A stretch of DNA of 64,000 bases from Rhizobium sp. RM (GCF_013390595.1 NZ_JACAWV010000007.1:124001-188000); one strand, 5' to 3'. Counted from the first letter of the stretch, positions 16,044 through 26,580 are shown. Notes: a model not told the origin generated them from the letters alone. Numbers and translations: made by a program.

Positions 16044-17120
16044 ATGGCTTCGGTCAGCCTGCGAAAGCTGGACAAGAGTTACGGCGCGCTGCGCATCGTA
16101 AAAGGTATCGACCTCGAAATTGCCGACGGCGAATTTGTGGTATTCGTCGGCCCGTCCGGCTGCGGGAAATCAACGACATTGCGCATGGTCGCTGGCCTTG
16201 AGGGCATCACCGGCGGTGACGTTCTGATCGGTGACCGGGTCGTGAACAAACTGCCGCCACGTGAGCGAGACATCGCCATGGTATTTCAGGACTATGCGCT
16301 TTACCCGCACAAAACAGTCCGCGAGAACATGGGTTTCAGCCTCAAAGTACGTGGCGTAAACGCATCGCAGGCGAATGCCAGCATTGACGAGGCTGCAAAG
16401 ATGCTCGGGATCGAGCACCTTCTCGATCGTCGACCAGGGCAACTTTCCGGCGGCCAGCGTCAACGTGTGGCCATGGGTCGCGCGATCGTAAGGCGCCCAC
16501 AGGTGTTCCTGTTTGACGAGCCGCTATCCAACCTTGATGCGAAGCTTCGCGGACAGGTCCGAACCGAAATCAAGCGACTGCACCAGCAACTCGGCACGAC
16601 GATCATCTATGTCACCCACGACCAGGTCGAGGCGATGACATTGGCCGATCGCATCGTCATTTTGCGGGGCGGCGATATCGAGCAGGTTGGCACGCCGGAC
16701 GAAGTTTACAACAATCCGCAAAGTGTGTTTGTCGGCGGTTTCGTCGGCGCCCCTGCAATGAACTTTGCAAAAGCCAGGGTTACCGGTGACACCCTGTCCT
16801 TCAGTGACGGAAATCGGCTACCCTTGGCAGCTGTCCGCAAGACGCGTGAAACAGCACTTGAGGGTCGCGATGTCATCGTGGGCATCCGTCCTGAGCACTT
16901 TGGGCCGGCGGAGGCTTTTCCCAGCCAGCTTTCAGTCACCGTACAGGTGGTTGAACCGCTCGGTTCAGACACACTGGTCCATTTCACCCTCGGCGACGCC
17001 GCACTGACGGCAAGAATGCCGCCACAGGAGCGGCCCATACCCGGGCAAATCATGAATATCGGTGTAGACCCCTCCAAGGTGCATCTCTTCGACGCACAGA
17101 CGGAACGGTCGATCCATTAA
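16044..17120 (+). CDS. smoE: SmoE, ABC transporter ATPase for SQ-glycerol import
   Basis: A 358-residue MalK/UgpC-type ATPase. Walker A GPSGCGKST (36-44), Q-loop FQDYALYPHKTV, signature LSGGQRQR (134-141), Walker B VFLFDEP (154-160) and switch His192 (YVTHDQ) are all intact; the C-terminal third is the OB-fold TOBE region (IGIRPEHFGP). It energises SmoFGH import. First gene of the plus-strand operon smoE-F-G-H-I, with 52 bases to smoF. It is preceded by GAGGAGGAAAAC, a very good ribosome site. Confidence 0.95.
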   Translation: MASVSLRKLDKSYGALRIVKGIDLEIADGEFVVFVGPSGCGKSTTLRMVAGLEGITGGDVLIGDRVVNKLPPRERDIAMVFQDYALYPHKTVRENMGFSLKVRGVNASQANASIDEAAKMLGIEHLLDRRPGQLSGGQRQRVAMGRAIVRRPQVFLFDEPLSNLDAKLRGQVRTEIKRLHQQLGTTIIYVTHDQVEAMTLADRIVILRGGDIEQVGTPDEVYNNPQSVFVGGFVGAPAMNFAKARVTGDTLSFSDGNRLPLAAVRKTRETALEGRDVIVGIRPEHFGPAEAFPSQLSVTVQVVEPLGSDTLVHFTLGDAALTARMPPQERPIPGQIMNIGVDPSKVHLFDAQTERSIH

Positions 17121-17151
17121 TACTGATACGGCTGTGTCCGTTGTCGCATAA

Positions 17152-18408
<1,257 letters not shown>

Positions 18409-18417
18409 TAAAAACCC

Positions 18418-18455
18418 GGCCGGAAAGCGCGCTGATAAACCGCATCTTTCCGGCC
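18418..18455 (+). other. smoF-smoG intercistronic stem-loop
   Basis: GGCCGGAAAG (18418-18427) and CTTTCCGGCC (18446-18455) form a perfect 10-bp stem with an 18-base loop, right after smoF. There is no T tract, so it probably protects the upstream mRNA 3' end, or partly terminates, as in malE-malF. A second hairpin, CGGACC (18497-18502) with GGTCCG (18515-18520), lies just before the smoG ribosome site. Confidence 0.6.
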
Positions 18456-18537
18456 CACTTTCTCAAGCAGACAACCGCCCGACAGACGCGGTAAAACGGA
18501 CCAGACGACATGTCGGTCCGATCGGGAGACGACTGAC

Positions 18538-19497
18538 GTGAATCCAGTTGCAGGAGTGGCAGACGTGACGATGCCAGAAAGAACCATGGTCAGGATCGAC
18601 GAGAAAAAGCCACCCCGGTGGGTCCGATTGCTCGATCTCGGCGATGGTCCTCTCGCGGTGATGCTTCTGGCTCCCGCAGCAATCCTTTTGACGCTTATCA
18701 TTGTCTATCCTGTAGGGCGACTGGTCTACACGAGCTTCTTCAGCCTTTCTCTGACCTCAGGTTTGCCTGCGGAATTCATCGGCTTTGAAAACTATGTCGC
18801 GATGTTCGATGATCCGGTATTTTGGGAAACCACCTGGAACACGGTCTTGATCACGCTGATTACTGTGCCGGGAGCGCTTTTCGTTGGTCTCGGGTTGGCG
18901 CTGCTTGCCAACCTGCCCTTCACGATGCAGTGGCCGATGCGGCTGTCGCTACTTATTCCATGGGCGCTGCCACTATCATTCGCCGGTCTGATTTTCGCGT
19001 GGTTCTTCCATTATGAATATGGCGTCGTCAACGATGTCTTGAACCGACTGGGTTTTGAAGGCGTTATCTGGTTCAATTCGCCTAACTGGGCGTTTGCTGC
19101 AATTTGCCTGACGATCATCTGGAAAACATCATCCTTCATGGCATTGATGATCCTGGCCGGCCTGCAAACCATCCCCAAGTCGCTCTACGAGGCAGCAGAC
19201 GTTGATGGCGCGGGTAAAGTCAGACAATTCTTCGAAATCACCCTGCCCCTCCTGAAGCCTTCCATCGTCGTGGCTCTTATCTTCCGTACGATTACGGCGC
19301 TTCAGACATTCGATATTCCTTTCATGATGACGGGTGGCGGTCCAGGGACATCAACCACGACATTGGCCATGTACATCCACCAGAACACGGTATCGTTCCT
19401 TGATCTCGGTTACGGTTCGGCGCTTGCGGTGATGATGTTCGCGCTGTCGATGTGTGTGACGGCCGTCTATCTCCGCATTATCCGGGCCAAGGAGTAA
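18538..19497 (+). CDS. smoG: SmoG, ABC permease subunit (MalF/UgpA type)
   Basis: A 319-residue inner-membrane permease with six predicted helices, the first being AVMLLAPAAILLTLIIVYPV. The cytoplasmic EAA loop that docks on the ATPase is EAADVDGAGKVRQFFEITLPLLKP (about 221-244; only its start EAADVDGAGK is diagnostic). The GTG at 18538 has GGGAG 9 bases upstream. A second GTG at 18565 (AGGAG 8 bases upstream) and ATG at 18571 are possible alternatives and would remove 9-11 residues. Works with SmoH, SmoE and SmoF. Confidence 0.93.
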   Translation: MNPVAGVADVTMPERTMVRIDEKKPPRWVRLLDLGDGPLAVMLLAPAAILLTLIIVYPVGRLVYTSFFSLSLTSGLPAEFIGFENYVAMFDDPVFWETTWNTVLITLITVPGALFVGLGLALLANLPFTMQWPMRLSLLIPWALPLSFAGLIFAWFFHYEYGVVNDVLNRLGFEGVIWFNSPNWAFAAICLTIIWKTSSFMALMILAGLQTIPKSLYEAADVDGAGKVRQFFEITLPLLKPSIVVALIFRTITALQTFDIPFMMTGGGPGTSTTTLAMYIHQNTVSFLDLGYGSALAVMMFALSMCVTAVYLRIIRAKE

Positions 19498-19502
19498 TTA
19501 TC

Positions 19503-20357
19503 ATGAGCACCGTCGCCACCTCCGGCCTCGCGTCATTCTTTTCCGGCAAGCCGCTACGTTTTATTGCCGCCTCCATCCTTCTGGTAAACGGCCTGTTTCC
19601 TGCGATCTGGATTCTGTTCACATCGCTCAAGACAGAGGCAGAACTCACGGCAAAACCGATCACCTGGCTCCCCCATGTGCCGACGCTTGCCAATTACATG
19701 CAGGCATTCTCCGACCAACCGCTGCACCAGTTTCTTTTCAACAGTTTCATGGTAGCGTTGCTTTCAACTGCATTGACGATCCTGATTTCGGTATTGGCGG
19801 CCTATGCCTTAGCGCGTCTCAACCTGAAATACCGGGCGTTGATTCTTTCGCTTATCATCGCAGTATCGACGTTTCCGCTGGTCACCCTGCTGGTTCCACT
19901 GTTTGAAATTATGCGCGCGCTCAACTTGCTCAACAGCTGGACGGCACTCATATTGCCTTACACGGTGCTTTCACTTCCAGTGTGTACACTGATGCTGGTT
20001 TCATTCTTCGAGAGTATTCCGCGCGACCTAGAAAATGCCGCCATGATCGACGGGTGCACCCGCATCGGCGCATTGTTCAAGGTAGTCGTACCGCTCTGTG
20101 CACCTGGCGTTTTCACGGCCGGCATTCTTGCCTTCGTCAACGCCTGGGATGAATTTCTCCTTGCACTTTCATTCAACTCGAACCCGGCTCTTCGCACCCT
20201 TCCGGTGGGCATTCAGCTCTACCAGGGCGAGTTCGCTTTCCCCTGGCCTGTCATTTCGGCAGCACTGGTGGTCGGCATTGTGCCTGTCGCAATTCTGATC
20301 GTCATTTTCCAGGAGCGGGTTGTTTCCGGGCTCACCGCAGGCGGTCTAAAAGGTTAA
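19503..20357 (+). CDS. smoH: SmoH, ABC permease subunit (MalG/UgpE type)
   Basis: A 284-residue permease with six helices (LRFIAASILLVNGLFPAIWI first). The EAA-type loop is ENAAMIDGCTRIGALFKVV, near residues 178-196. The ATG at 19503 is chosen because AAGGAG lies 8 bases upstream; the frame is open further back to 19452 but that would overlap smoG. It starts 5 bases after the smoG stop and ends 3 bases before smoI. Confidence 0.94.
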   Translation: MSTVATSGLASFFSGKPLRFIAASILLVNGLFPAIWILFTSLKTEAELTAKPITWLPHVPTLANYMQAFSDQPLHQFLFNSFMVALLSTALTILISVLAAYALARLNLKYRALILSLIIAVSTFPLVTLLVPLFEIMRALNLLNSWTALILPYTVLSLPVCTLMLVSFFESIPRDLENAAMIDGCTRIGALFKVVVPLCAPGVFTAGILAFVNAWDEFLLALSFNSNPALRTLPVGIQLYQGEFAFPWPVISAALVVGIVPVAILIVIFQERVVSGLTAGGLKG

Positions 20358-20360
20358 GTC

Positions 20361-22352
20361 ATGTTACTTGAAAAGACTGATGAAGGATTCACGTTGTCGA
20401 TCGACGGACGCGTGATCCTGACCCATACCCCAAAAAAACCCGCATTCTTTGCCGGTTTCGGTCAGGAGCGGATGGATATGTATCGCGGCAACTTCGATAT
20501 CGAAGACTATGTCGTCGAACGTTCGCCGCTTCATCACGCTGATGTCGATCGCAATACCATCTCGCTGGCATCTGCGGCGGGACAGCCGCCGCGATTGCAA
20601 CTGACGCTGGACGGCAACATCCTTCGCTTCACGACACTTGACGAAAGCATCAATCGCCTCTGGCTGCGGACTGTTGCGGAGCCTGACGAGCATGTCTGGG
20701 GTGGCGGCGAGCAAATGTCCTACTTCGACATGCGTGGCCGGCGTTTTCCGCTCTGGACCTCCGAACCGGGCGTCGGTCGCGACAAGACGACAGAGATCAC
20801 ATTCAAGTCTGACGTCAGTGGCAAGGCAGGGGGTGACTATTACAACACCAATTACCCCCAACCGACCTACCTCTCGTCTCGCAGATACGCCCTCCACATA
20901 GAGACCAGCGCATATTCCGCCTTCGATTTCCGGAGCGATGATTTTCACGAGCTGGAGATCTGGGCAATTCCGGAAAAGATCGAGTTTTTCTCAGCCGATA
21001 GCTTTGCCGATATCGTCTCGATGCTCTCTTTGCGTTTCGGTCGCCAGCCCGAACTGCCGGAGTGGGTTTATAACGGCGCGATCATTGGTTTGAAGGACGG
21101 CGTGAATTCCTTTGCGCGGCTGGAAAAAATCATGGCTGCTGGCACCAAGGTTTCCGGCCTATGGTGCGAAGATTGGGTTGGCCTTCGTCAGACCTCGTTC
21201 GGTGCGCGCCTGTTCTGGGACTGGCAGGCAAATGAGACACGCTATCCGCATCTGCGCCAGAAGATCGCCGAACTTGCCGATCAAGGCATTCGTTTCCTCG
21301 GCTACGTCAACCCCTACCTTTGCGTTGATGGCCCGCTGTTTCCGATTGCTGAAAAAGCTGGTTACTTCGCAACCGACAATGACGGAAAGACTGCACTGGT
21401 CGATTTTGGGGAGTTCGACTGCGGCGTTGTCGATTTCACCAATGCAGATGCAGCAACCTGGTTTGCCGAAGAAATCATCGGCAAGAATATGCTCGACTTC
21501 GGTCTGTCCGGCTGGATGGCGGATTTCGGCGAATACCTGCCGATCAACATTCACCTGGCCAACGGCGTGGATGCAAAACTGATGCATAATGCCTGGCCAA
21601 CTCTCTGGGCCGAGGTTAATGCCAGAGCTGTTGAAAGTCGCGGCAAGACCGGTGAGACACTGTTTTTTATGCGAGCAGGCTTCACCGGGGTTCAGGCACA
21701 CTGCCCGCTTCTGTGGGGCGGAGATCAATCGGTCGATTTTTCCCGACACGACGGCCTTGTCACGGTCATGTCAGGGGCGCTTTCCTCCGGCCTGCTTGGC
21801 AACGCCTATCACCATTCCGACATTGGTGGCTACACCAGTCTGTTCGGCAATGTGAGGACACCGGAGCTGCTCATGCGCTGGGCGGAAATGGCTGCTTTTA
21901 CGTCCGTCATGAGAACCCATGAAGGCAACAGACCCCGTGACAACATTCAAATTGACCAGGACGACGAGGTCCTGGAGCACTTTGCAAGGATGACGGCGAT
22001 CTACGTTGCACTTGCACCGTATTTGAAATCCCTTTCGTCGGAGGCAGCACAGACCGGCCTGCCAGTTCAGCGTCCGCTTTTCCTGCACTTTGAGAGCGAT
22101 CGACAAACCTATGCCATCCAGGACAGCTATCTCTATGGTGCAGACCTGCTCGTCGCTCCGGTATGGAAAGCAGGTGAAAATGACCGGTCGTTATACCTGC
22201 CAGGCAATATTGACTGGGTTCACGTTTGGAGCGGTGAGCGTTATGCGGGCGGCCAGAATGTCACAGTAGATGCCCCACTCGGCAAGCCAGCAGTATTCTA
22301 TCGCGCCGGAAGTGCATTCAGCTCAATTTTCGAAGCCGTACAGACGATCTGA
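20361..22352 (+). CDS. smoI: SmoI, sulfoquinovosidase (GH31)
   Basis: A 663-residue GH31 alpha-glycosidase without a signal peptide, so cytoplasmic. It releases sulfoquinovose from SQ-glycerol after import. The catalytic nucleophile is Asp388 in GWMADFGEYLP and the acid/base is Asp455 in LWGGDQS. The sulfonate-binding trio that separates sulfoquinovosidases from ordinary GH31 alpha-glucosidases is present: Arg283 and Trp286 (GARLFWDW) and Tyr491 (DIGGYTS). These numbers agree with those known for the A. tumefaciens enzyme, so function is assigned with high confidence. Last gene of smoEFGHI; a TPP riboswitch for the next operon begins 24 bases after its stop. Confidence 0.97.
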   Translation: MLLEKTDEGFTLSIDGRVILTHTPKKPAFFAGFGQERMDMYRGNFDIEDYVVERSPLHHADVDRNTISLASAAGQPPRLQLTLDGNILRFTTLDESINRLWLRTVAEPDEHVWGGGEQMSYFDMRGRRFPLWTSEPGVGRDKTTEITFKSDVSGKAGGDYYNTNYPQPTYLSSRRYALHIETSAYSAFDFRSDDFHELEIWAIPEKIEFFSADSFADIVSMLSLRFGRQPELPEWVYNGAIIGLKDGVNSFARLEKIMAAGTKVSGLWCEDWVGLRQTSFGARLFWDWQANETRYPHLRQKIAELADQGIRFLGYVNPYLCVDGPLFPIAEKAGYFATDNDGKTALVDFGEFDCGVVDFTNADAATWFAEEIIGKNMLDFGLSGWMADFGEYLPINIHLANGVDAKLMHNAWPTLWAEVNARAVESRGKTGETLFFMRAGFTGVQAHCPLLWGGDQSVDFSRHDGLVTVMSGALSSGLLGNAYHHSDIGGYTSLFGNVRTPELLMRWAEMAAFTSVMRTHEGNRPRDNIQIDQDDEVLEHFARMTAIYVALAPYLKSLSSEAAQTGLPVQRPLFLHFESDRQTYAIQDSYLYGADLLVAPVWKAGENDRSLYLPGNIDWVHVWSGERYAGGQNVTVDAPLGKPAVFYRAGSAFSSIFEAVQTI

Positions 22353-22375
22353 GCCGTTGACAGAAAGCTAAAAAA

Positions 22376-22487
22376 GCGACAGTTTCCGACCCATTCCGAG
22401 GGGAGCACCGTACGGTGCTGAGATGGCGATGAGCCGGACCCTTGAACCTGATCCGGGTCATACCGGCGTAGGAACGGAAACTGTCGC
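22376..22487 (+). ncRNA. TPP (THI-box) riboswitch
   Basis: The THI-box core is complete: GGGGAGC...GCTGAGATGG (22400-22426), CCCTTGAACCTGATCCGGGTCATACCGGCG split across 22439-22468, and GTAGGAACGGAAA. The closing P1 helix is a perfect 13-bp pairing of 22376-22388 with 22475-22487. It controls the thiX-Y-M-E-D operon in response to thiamine pyrophosphate. No T-tract terminator is visible downstream, so control at translation or by Rho is more likely than intrinsic termination. Confidence 0.97.
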
Positions 22488-22560
22488 CTTACAATGGGAC
22501 ACTCTTTCTCTTCTCCGCTCTGCCTGGGTCTCCGTGATTGTCATGTCTGGAGATCGATTG

Positions 22561-22617
22561 ATGATGTTGCATTACCGTTTGATTGTCACGCGACACCTCA
22601 GATCCGTTTGCCGCTAG
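22561..22617 (+). CDS. Possible 18-codon leader peptide before thiX
   Basis: ATG at 22561 with TCTGGAG ending 8 bases upstream opens an 18-codon frame (MMLHYRLIVTRHLRSVCR) whose TAG ends 4 bases before the likely thiX ATG at 22622. That ATG has no ribosome site of its own, so coupling to this peptide would explain its translation. The frame stays open further upstream to an ATG at 22423 inside the riboswitch, so the peptide could also be chance. Confidence 0.3.
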   Translation: MMLHYRLIVTRHLRSVCR

Positions 22618-22621
22618 TCAC

Positions 22622-23407
22622 ATGCGAGCCGCTCATGCGTTGCACGGCGTGCTGGTCCTGCTGATTGTATGGCAGACAGGCACATGGTTGCTCTCGCCTC
22701 CCCGCTACATATTGCCGACGCCATTCGACGTCTTCAGCGTTTTCATGCGCCAATCCGGCTTCCTATTCAGTCAGGCCGCCGTGACCTTGGCGGAGATGGC
22801 TATTGGCCTTGCATTGGGCATTGCCAGCGGGATTGCCGTGGCATTCTTCATCGCCGCCATGCCACGTTTGGGACGCCTTGTGTGGCCAATGGTGATTGTC
22901 CTTCAAGCGTTTCCGGTATTCGTCCTTGCTCCGATCCTTGTCCTCTGGTTCGGCTTCGGCATGGCCTCGAAAGTTGCCATGACCGCGATGATCATCTTCT
23001 TTCCTGTCGCATCCGCATTCAGCGACGGTCTCAGCAGAACCGATCGCGACATCCTGGATGCTGCCTCCCTGACCCAGGCAAGCGATTGGCAGATCCTCAC
23101 CATGTTGAGGGTACCCTTGGCTTTTCCATCGCTCGTTTCCGGGTTGCGCGTTGCTGCGCCACTTGCTCCGCTTGGCGCGATCATCGGCGAGTGGGTCGGA
23201 GCGTCGTCTGGCCTTGGCTTCGTCATGATCCAGTCAAACGCCCGGATGCAAACAGACGTCATGTTTGCCGCGATGGCAATTCTGGCAGCGATGGCGGTGC
23301 TGCTTCGTCTGATTGTCGACCAAGCCACCAAGGGCTTCGCTCCCTGGGCGCACGAAGTCAAAAAACCTATTTATTCTAGAAACTTGCGGAGGAAATCCGA
23401 ACCATGA
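22622..23407 (+). CDS. thiX: ThiX-like ABC permease for a thiamine pyrimidine precursor
   Basis: A 261-residue SsuC/TauC-type permease with six helices; the first is ALHGVLVLLIVWQTGTWLL. The ATPase-contacting loop is near residues 150-165 (DAASLTQASDWQILTMLRVP). Position behind a TPP riboswitch and before an NMT1/THI5-type binding protein identifies it as the membrane subunit for a hydroxymethylpyrimidine precursor. Start uncertain: ATG at 22622 fits the family N-terminus, an in-frame TTG at 22583 would add 13 residues, and neither has a clear ribosome site. The expected ATPase gene (thiZ) is not in this operon. Confidence 0.85.
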   Translation: MRAAHALHGVLVLLIVWQTGTWLLSPPRYILPTPFDVFSVFMRQSGFLFSQAAVTLAEMAIGLALGIASGIAVAFFIAAMPRLGRLVWPMVIVLQAFPVFVLAPILVLWFGFGMASKVAMTAMIIFFPVASAFSDGLSRTDRDILDAASLTQASDWQILTMLRVPLAFPSLVSGLRVAAPLAPLGAIIGEWVGASSGLGFVMIQSNARMQTDVMFAAMAILAAMAVLLRLIVDQATKGFAPWAHEVKKPIYSRNLRRKSEP

Positions 23408-24348
23408 AAAGAATTTTTTTGCCACTCCTTTTTGCCGCAGCAAGTTTGCTTGTGCCAGCCCAGTCGCAAGCGGCTGACAAGCTGACGGTTCTCCTTGAGT
23501 GGTTCGTAAATCCCGATCACGCTCCCATGGTAATCGCGAGGGAACGCGGACTATTTGCAGATGCAGGGCTTGATGTTGAACTGATCCCGCCTGCCGACCC
23601 ATCTGCCGTACCGCGTCTCGTTTCGGCAAAACAAGCGGATATCGGTGTTCATTACCAACCGAACCTTTATCTCGATCATGACGCAGGGCTGCCCATTGTC
23701 CGCTTTGGAACGCTCGTCGAAACACCGCTGAACACGATCACGGTGCTGGCCGATGGGCCGATCAAGAGCCTGAAGGATCTGAAGGGCAAAAAGGTCGGCT
23801 TCTCGGTCTCTGGCTTCGAAGATGCTATGCTGAAGCGAATGCTGGAGAAAGACGGACTGAAAAAAGACGACGTTGAACTCATTAATGTGAATTTCTCGCT
23901 CTCCCCGTCCCTGATTGCTGGCAAGGTCGACGCAACGCTTGGCGGTTTCCGCAACTTCGAGCTGACCCAAATGAAGCTTGAAGGCCATGAGGGCCGTTCG
24001 TTTTTCCCGGAGGAACACGGTGTTCCAGCTTACGACGAACTGATTTTCGTCGCACACCGTGAGACCGCCTCAGATAGCCGCCTGCCACGTTTCCTCGACG
24101 CAGTTGAGCAGGCTTCCATCTTCATCACCAACCACCCGCAGGAATCGTGGCAAAATTTCATCAAGGCCTATCCGAACCTTGATGACGAACTGAACAAGTC
24201 CGCATTTTTCGATACATTGCCGCGTTTTGCCAAACGCCCGGCCGCGCTCGACACCAAACGTTACGCCAAATTTGGCGCATTCATGCAGGAGATGCAGCTG
24301 ATCAAAAAGGCACCTGCAGTCAGTGACATCGCAGTGGAACTGGAATGA
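23404..24348 (+). CDS. thiY: ThiY-like periplasmic binding protein (NMT1/THI5 family)
   Basis: A 314-residue exported protein: signal peptide IFLPLLFAAASLLVPAQSQA then ADKLTVLLEWFVNPDHAP, the NMT1/THI5 opening with the ligand-facing Trp and His. VSAKQADIGVHYQPNLY and SLKDLKGKKVGFSVSGFEDA are typical of the pyrimidine-precursor (formylaminopyrimidine) binders. It overlaps thiX by 4 bases and thiM by 4 bases. It would deliver precursor to ThiX for use by ThiD/ThiE. Confidence 0.9.
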   Translation: MKRIFLPLLFAAASLLVPAQSQAADKLTVLLEWFVNPDHAPMVIARERGLFADAGLDVELIPPADPSAVPRLVSAKQADIGVHYQPNLYLDHDAGLPIVRFGTLVETPLNTITVLADGPIKSLKDLKGKKVGFSVSGFEDAMLKRMLEKDGLKKDDVELINVNFSLSPSLIAGKVDATLGGFRNFELTQMKLEGHEGRSFFPEEHGVPAYDELIFVAHRETASDSRLPRFLDAVEQASIFITNHPQESWQNFIKAYPNLDDELNKSAFFDTLPRFAKRPAALDTKRYAKFGAFMQEMQLIKKAPAVSDIAVELE

Positions 24349-25100
24349 TGACGACATCCGTGGCAGAAACAATACCGAGAGCCGCGAAAGCGGCCGAGGT
24401 TCTCGAAACCGTCAGGCAGATGCGCCCCCGTGTGCATTGCCTGATGAATACGGTGGTTCAGAAATTCACGGCGGATGGCATCACAGTCGTCGGCGGAATT
24501 CCATCGATGACCACGTCGCTCGAGGAGATCGAGAGCTTCGTTATCAAGGCGGATGCCTTAACGATCAATCTCGGTACTCTCGATGCGGAGCGCCGTAAAG
24601 TTATCAGACTGGCCGTCGATATAGCCAATGCTGAAGGAAAGCCGTGGATCATCGATCCCGTTCATTGCGACTACTCCCCCTCCAGATTGGCCTTCGCCCA
24701 CGAACTTATTGCACTCGGGCCGACCATCGTGCGTGGCAATCACGCCGAAATGAGCCTTATCGGCGATCTACCTGGCATAGTCAGCATCGAAACTGGGCCA
24801 GTCGACCGCCTGAAAACCAAAGATCGGGCCGTAAAGATCGTAAACGGCCACCCATGGATGGCAAAGGTGACCGGAACCGGCTGCCTTTCCGGTGGCGTCA
24901 TCGCTGCATTCATGGCGGTTGAAAAAGATCCGCTCGCCGCAGCCAGCGCAGCCCTTAGCGTGACGGGCGTTTCCGCTGAGCTTGCAGCACAATATTCCAA
25001 TGGGCCGGGCAGCTTTGAGCCGGCATTTCTGGACGCGCTTTCAGCTCTTTCCGGCAACGACATTCTAATGCACGCGAGGATCGAACATGACCCAAGTTGA
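24345..25100 (+). CDS. thiM: ThiM, hydroxyethylthiazole kinase
   Basis: A 251-residue ribokinase-fold enzyme that phosphorylates 5-(2-hydroxyethyl)-4-methylthiazole with ATP for thiamine salvage. Diagnostic segments: CLMNTVVQKFTADG near residue 30, LTINLGTLDAERRK, PWIIDPVHCDYSPSR, IVRGNHAEMSLI, and VTGTGCLSGGVIAAF, the anion hole with the catalytic Cys. Length is normal for the family. Overlaps thiY by 4 bases and thiE by 14 bases. Confidence 0.96.
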   Translation: MMTTSVAETIPRAAKAAEVLETVRQMRPRVHCLMNTVVQKFTADGITVVGGIPSMTTSLEEIESFVIKADALTINLGTLDAERRKVIRLAVDIANAEGKPWIIDPVHCDYSPSRLAFAHELIALGPTIVRGNHAEMSLIGDLPGIVSIETGPVDRLKTKDRAVKIVNGHPWMAKVTGTGCLSGGVIAAFMAVEKDPLAAASAALSVTGVSAELAAQYSNGPGSFEPAFLDALSALSGNDILMHARIEHDPS

Positions 25101-25749
25101 TTACCGCCTTAACGCGCTGGTCGACGCCAGTCTTTCTGACATTGCCCCGCTATCGGAACTTGCCCTTTGTGCAGCGCTCAACGGCGCAACCATCCTGCAA
25201 TATCGCGATAAAACCAGTTCCACCCGTGCCATGATCGAAAATGCACGGGCGATCCGCGAAGCTATTATTGGCACGGGTGTTCCCCTGGTTATCAACGATC
25301 GCGTGGATGTAGCACTCGCCTCGGGAGCAGACGGTGTACACCTTGGTGTTGACGACATGGACGCAAAGACTGCACGACAAATTCTAGGTCGTAGCGCCAT
25401 CATCGGTCTCACGGTCAAGAACATGGCGGATGCGGTTCGGGCTGCTGCTATGCCGGCCGACTACGCTTGCATTGGAGGCGTTTTTGAAACCGTCTCGAAG
25501 GTCAATCCCGATGTGCCCGTCGGCATTGAGGGTCTCTCAACACTCCGAGCCTATTTGCGCGAGCAAAGGCCGGACATGCCGGTAGGCGCAATTGCGGGCA
25601 TTGATCTTGGACGCGTTCCAGCCGTAATTGCCGCAGGCGCCGACGGCGTCGCGGTCATATCGGCGATATTCCGCGCCACCGACATCTCCAAGGCTGCCGG
25701 TGACTTCCGTGCCCTGATCGACAATTCGCTAAAAGAGAGGGCGTCATGA
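25087..25749 (+). CDS. thiE: ThiE, thiamine phosphate synthase
   Basis: A 220-residue TIM-barrel enzyme joining HMP-PP and thiazole phosphate to thiamine phosphate. Seen in order: [14 protein letters not shown] (pyrophosphate-binding Gln-Arg-Lys), [33 protein letters not shown] (Mg-binding Asp), and [20 protein letters not shown] with phosphate loop VAVISAIF. Overlaps thiM by 14 bases and thiD by 4. Confidence 0.96.
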   Translation: MTQVDYRLNALVDASLSDIAPLSELALCAALNGATILQYRDKTSSTRAMIENARAIREAIIGTGVPLVINDRVDVALASGADGVHLGVDDMDAKTARQILGRSAIIGLTVKNMADAVRAAAMPADYACIGGVFETVSKVNPDVPVGIEGLSTLRAYLREQRPDMPVGAIAGIDLGRVPAVIAAGADGVAVISAIFRATDISKAAGDFRALIDNSLKERAS

Positions 25750-26543
25750 CCGCCATTGCCTTGACAATTGCAGGCTCGGACAGCGGTGGCGGCGCTGGTA
25801 TCCAGGCGGATATCAAAACCTTCTCGGCGCTCGGTGTCTATGCCGCCAGTGTCATCACTGCAATCACAGCCCAGAATACGAAGGGCGTAACGGCCGTCGA
25901 GGATATATCCGTTAGTACCATCAGCGCCCAAATGGATGCGGTCTTTTCGGATCTGAAGGTCGATGCGGTCAAGATCGGCATGGTATCGCGCATTGAAACC
26001 ATCGAAGCGATCGCCGCACGGCTTCGCGTGCAGCCCCAGCCCGTGGTGCTCGATCCTGTGATGGTGGCAACCTCAGGTGACAGGCTGCTGCACCAGGATG
26101 CAATTCAAACGCTTCGCCAGCAACTGTTGCCAATCGCCACCATTGTCACACCGAACCTGCCAGAAGCCGCCCTTTTGACAGGAAGGCCGCTCGCCGCGTC
26201 AAAACATGAGATCATCGAGCAGGCTGAAGCCATATTGAAGGTTGGTGCAAAAGCCGTCCTCATCAAGGGAGGACACAGCACCGGCGAGGAAAGCACGGAC
26301 TATCTTTTCACCGATGGAGCGATGCACGCCCTCTCAGCAGCACGTCTTGAAACGAAAAACGACCACGGCACCGGTTGCACACTCGCCGCTGCAATCACCG
26401 CGTATCTGGCGCTAGGTCATCAGTTGCACGACGCAGTCGGCCTGGCGAAAGACTATCTGCACGGCGCGCTTGAAGCCGGACGAGATCTTGCTGTTGGGCA
26501 AGGACGAGGTCCGGTGCATCACTTCTATCGCATGTGGAGGTGA
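25746..26543 (+). CDS. thiD: ThiD, hydroxymethylpyrimidine/phosphomethylpyrimidine kinase
   Basis: A 265-residue ribokinase-fold kinase catalysing two phosphorylations of HMP. Family marks: [18 protein letters not shown] (8-25), [36 protein letters not shown], and [14 protein letters not shown] with the catalytic Cys and anion hole (about 207-220). Last gene of the riboswitch-controlled operon; convergent with the Lrp-type gene 37 bases on. With ThiM and ThiE it forms a salvage route; ThiC and ThiG, for new synthesis, are not here. Confidence 0.96.
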   Translation: MTAIALTIAGSDSGGGAGIQADIKTFSALGVYAASVITAITAQNTKGVTAVEDISVSTISAQMDAVFSDLKVDAVKIGMVSRIETIEAIAARLRVQPQPVVLDPVMVATSGDRLLHQDAIQTLRQQLLPIATIVTPNLPEAALLTGRPLAASKHEIIEQAEAILKVGAKAVLIKGGHSTGEESTDYLFTDGAMHALSAARLETKNDHGTGCTLAAAITAYLALGHQLHDAVGLAKDYLHGALEAGRDLAVGQGRGPVHHFYRMWR

Positions 26544-26580
26544 AACGGGATCGTCGAGCCGCTCCGGCCTCCGATGATCG

